Notes under the pieces: generated by a model
Told to the model about the DNA's origin: nothing
The model's input: only the letters and a program-made list of their open reading frames with translations
Databases searched by the model: none
Source of the DNA: Eutrophocola sp965661105
Lineage (GTDB): Bacteria; Pseudomonadota; Gammaproteobacteria; Pseudomonadales; Pseudohongiellaceae
NCBI GenBank assembly: GCA_965661105.1
Contig: CBFICR010000009.1
Location: 1 to 64,000, forward strand
Direction: 5' to 3'
DNA length: 64,000 bases
Made by a program: the position numbers and the translations under genes
In this document: positions 62,297-64,000 of the stretch, one piece after another
How positions within the stretch are numbered: position 1 is the stretch's first letter
How the letters are laid out: each line of letters starts with the position of its first letter

Positions 62297-64000
62297 ATGA
62301 TGACAATCAGCAATTTCACCAAAGATTTGAATGAATACATGGGTAATGCCCAGGTAGATCTTGTACGCCGTGCCTTTTTCTATGCAGAACAGGCTCATGA
62401 CGGACAGTTCCGTCGCTCTGGCGAAGACTATGTTTCCCACCCTCTGGCGGTAGCCGAAATTCTTCGGGCCATGCACATGGATCACCAAAGTCTGGTGGCC
62501 GCCATGTTGCATGATGTGATCGAAGATACCGGCATTACCAAAAATGACATTGAAGGCCAGTTCGGCGAAACCGTCGCCAATCTGGTTGATGGTGTCAGCA
62601 AACTCAACAAGATTGAGTTCAGTACCCGCGCCGAAGCCCAGGCTGAAAACTTTCAGAAAATGGCCCTGGCAATGGCCAAGGATATTCGGGTGATTCTCGT
62701 CAAAATGGCAGATCGCATGCATAACATGCGTACCCTGAACGTAATGAGTCCGGAGCAGCAAAAACGTATTGCGCGGGAAACTCTGGAAATCTATGCCCCG
62801 ATTGCCAACCGTCTGGGTATGCACAATATCCGCATGGAATTTGAAGAGAGGGGATTCAAGGCTCTATACCCTCTACGTGCGCCACGTATAGATGCTGCAG
62901 TAAAAAGTGTCAGTGGTTACCGTAAAGAACTGGTTAGTCAGGTGCAGACAGCCCTTGAAGCCTGCCTGGTTCGTGAAGGCCTGCCCGGCAGAGTGCTTGG
63001 TCGGGAAAAGCATCTTTACAGCATTTACCGGAAGATGAAAGAAAAAAGGCTCTCTTTTCGGGAGATTACTGACGTTTTTGCATTCAGAATAATTACCGAT
63101 GAGGTAGATACCTGTTATCGGGTGTTGGGTGCCGTTCACAGCCTCTACAAACCGGTGCCGGGAAAATTCAAGGACTACATTGCCATTCCCAAGGTCAATG
63201 GTTATCAGTCATTGCACACCACCCTGTTCGGCATGCACGGCGTCCCTATTGAGATACAGATTCGCACTGAAGAAATGGACAAGATGGCAAGCAATGGTAT
63301 TGCCGCTCATTGGCTCTACAAGTCTTCCGATGACACGCCCAATCAGAGTCATATACGGGCCAGGCAGTGGGTGCAGGATTTGCTGGAAATGCAAAAACAT
63401 GCCGGTAATTCCCTTGAATTTATCGAGCACGTAAAAACCGATCTGTTCCCCGACGAAATTTACGTATTCACACCCAAGGGCGCGATCCTCGAATTGCCCG
63501 AAGGCTCCACCCCTGTTGATTTTGCCTATGCGGTCCATACCGATGTTGGTAATTCCTGTGTTGCCTGTCGAATAAACCGTCGTCTGGCACCGTTAAGCCA
63601 ACGTCTGCAAAGCGGACAGACGATTGAAATCATTGCTTCCGGCAATCATCCTAATCCGGCCTGGCTTGGTTTTGTCGTGACAGGCAAGGCACGCAGTAAT
63701 ATTCGTCACTTCCTGAAAAATCAGCGTCGTTCAGAAGCCATTGCTCTGGGCAGGCGTCTGCTCAACAAAACACTGTCCAGTTTCGGTTACCACCTGTCTA
63801 ATATTCCCAAGGAAAAGATTGGCGGCCTGCTGGAGCAAACAGACTTCGATGTTCTGGATGACCTGCTTGAGGATATTGGCCTGGGCAACCGCATGGCCTA
63901 TATTGTCGCACGTCGATTAATTCCTTCTACAGAAGGAGAGGAACTCCCGGTTAACCAGGATGAATCCTCGATGGCGATCCGGGGTGCCGAAGGCATGCTG
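62297..64000 (+). CDS. spoT: Bifunctional (p)ppGpp synthetase/hydrolase SpoT (cut by the window end)
   Basis: This open frame runs from the ATG at 62297 off the right edge, giving 568 residues of an expected 700 or so. The HD-type hydrolase is seen in SHPLAVAEILR and AAMLHDVIEDTG, the synthetase domain in GREKHLYSIYRKM, DVFAFRII and NGYQSLHTTLFG with EIQIRTEEMD, and the TGS domain from about residue 385 (VFTPKGAILELPEGSTPVDF). SpoT sets (p)ppGpp levels in the stringent response. The ACT-like C terminus lies outside the window. Confidence 0.97.
   Translation, partial: MMTISNFTKDLNEYMGNAQVDLVRRAFFYAEQAHDGQFRRSGEDYVSHPLAVAEILRAMHMDHQSLVAAMLHDVIEDTGITKNDIEGQFGETVANLVDGVSKLNKIEFSTRAEAQAENFQKMALAMAKDIRVILVKMADRMHNMRTLNVMSPEQQKRIARETLEIYAPIANRLGMHNIRMEFEERGFKALYPLRAPRIDAAVKSVSGYRKELVSQVQTALEACLVREGLPGRVLGREKHLYSIYRKMKEKRLSFREITDVFAFRIITDEVDTCYRVLGAVHSLYKPVPGKFKDYIAIPKVNGYQSLHTTLFGMHGVPIEIQIRTEEMDKMASNGIAAHWLYKSSDDTPNQSHIRARQWVQDLLEMQKHAGNSLEFIEHVKTDLFPDEIYVFTPKGAILELPEGSTPVDFAYAVHTDVGNSCVACRINRRLAPLSQRLQSGQTIEIIASGNHPNPAWLGFVVTGKARSNIRHFLKNQRRSEAIALGRRLLNKTLSSFGYHLSNIPKEKIGGLLEQTDFDVLDDLLEDIGLGNRMAYIVARRLIPSTEGEELPVNQDESSMAIRGAEGML

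Overview
The window is a contiguous chromosomal segment of a Gammaproteobacterium, probably a free-living marine or aquatic heterotroph. The evidence is housekeeping gene order: rsmD facing away from ftsY-ftsE-ftsX, coaD next to a YfhL-type ferredoxin with mutM nearby, and rpmB-rpmG, radC, coaBC, an algC-type phosphomutase, argB, slmA, pyrE, rph, yicC, gmk, rpoZ and spoT in an order I remember from Pseudomonas and its relatives. I see no phage, IS element, CRISPR array, tRNA or rRNA. The genus cannot be fixed from this sequence alone.

Layout. At 0.08-2.8 kb a minus-strand set encodes a malonate transporter (MadL, MadM) and a malonyl-CoA-synthetase-like ligase. At 3-8.5 kb plus-strand genes encode exported or small membrane proteins, three GNAT acetyltransferases, a shikimate kinase homologue, a carotenoid-cleavage-type oxygenase and a cytochrome P460-like protein. 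At 8.6-12.8 kb lie an exported ankyrin protein, a DUF1552 protein and a short-chain dehydrogenase on the minus strand. At 13.1-18.1 kb there is a tandem family of three exported TPR proteins that all end in a TonB-C-like domain. At 18.2-23.8 kb are an IorAB-type molybdenum hydroxylase, Tag glycosylase and a lipoprotein multicopper oxidase. At 24-35 kb are ftsXEY, rsmD, a RidA protein, a sodium-coupled transporter, coaD-fdx, mutM and a lone HyuA-like ATPase.

The most unusual region is 35.4-49.5 kb: about a dozen plus-strand genes, closely spaced in the middle, forming what looks like an uncharacterised envelope machine powered by the proton motive force. It has a MotA/TolQ/ExbB-type channel protein and two proteins whose only membrane helix resembles the ExbD/TolR proton-channel helix but which carry a coiled coil and a von Willebrand factor A domain. 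It also has a degenerate Hsp70/actin-fold protein with an FHA-like tail, a membrane-anchored TPR protein, a membrane-anchored PEGA protein with a formylglycine-enzyme-like domain that lacks an obvious catalytic cysteine pair, a small acidic exported protein, several lipoproteins (one with a long polyserine tract) and an M48 lipoprotein protease. I do not recognise it as a named system.

At 49.7-64 kb the segment returns to conserved housekeeping: ribosomal proteins L28 and L33, RadC, coenzyme A synthesis, sugar phosphate mutase, arginine and pyrimidine synthesis, RNA processing, GMP kinase, RNA polymerase omega and a (p)ppGpp synthetase/hydrolase cut by the window edge. Two neighbours usual for these clusters are absent where expected: dut between coaBC and algC, and rpoH after ftsX.
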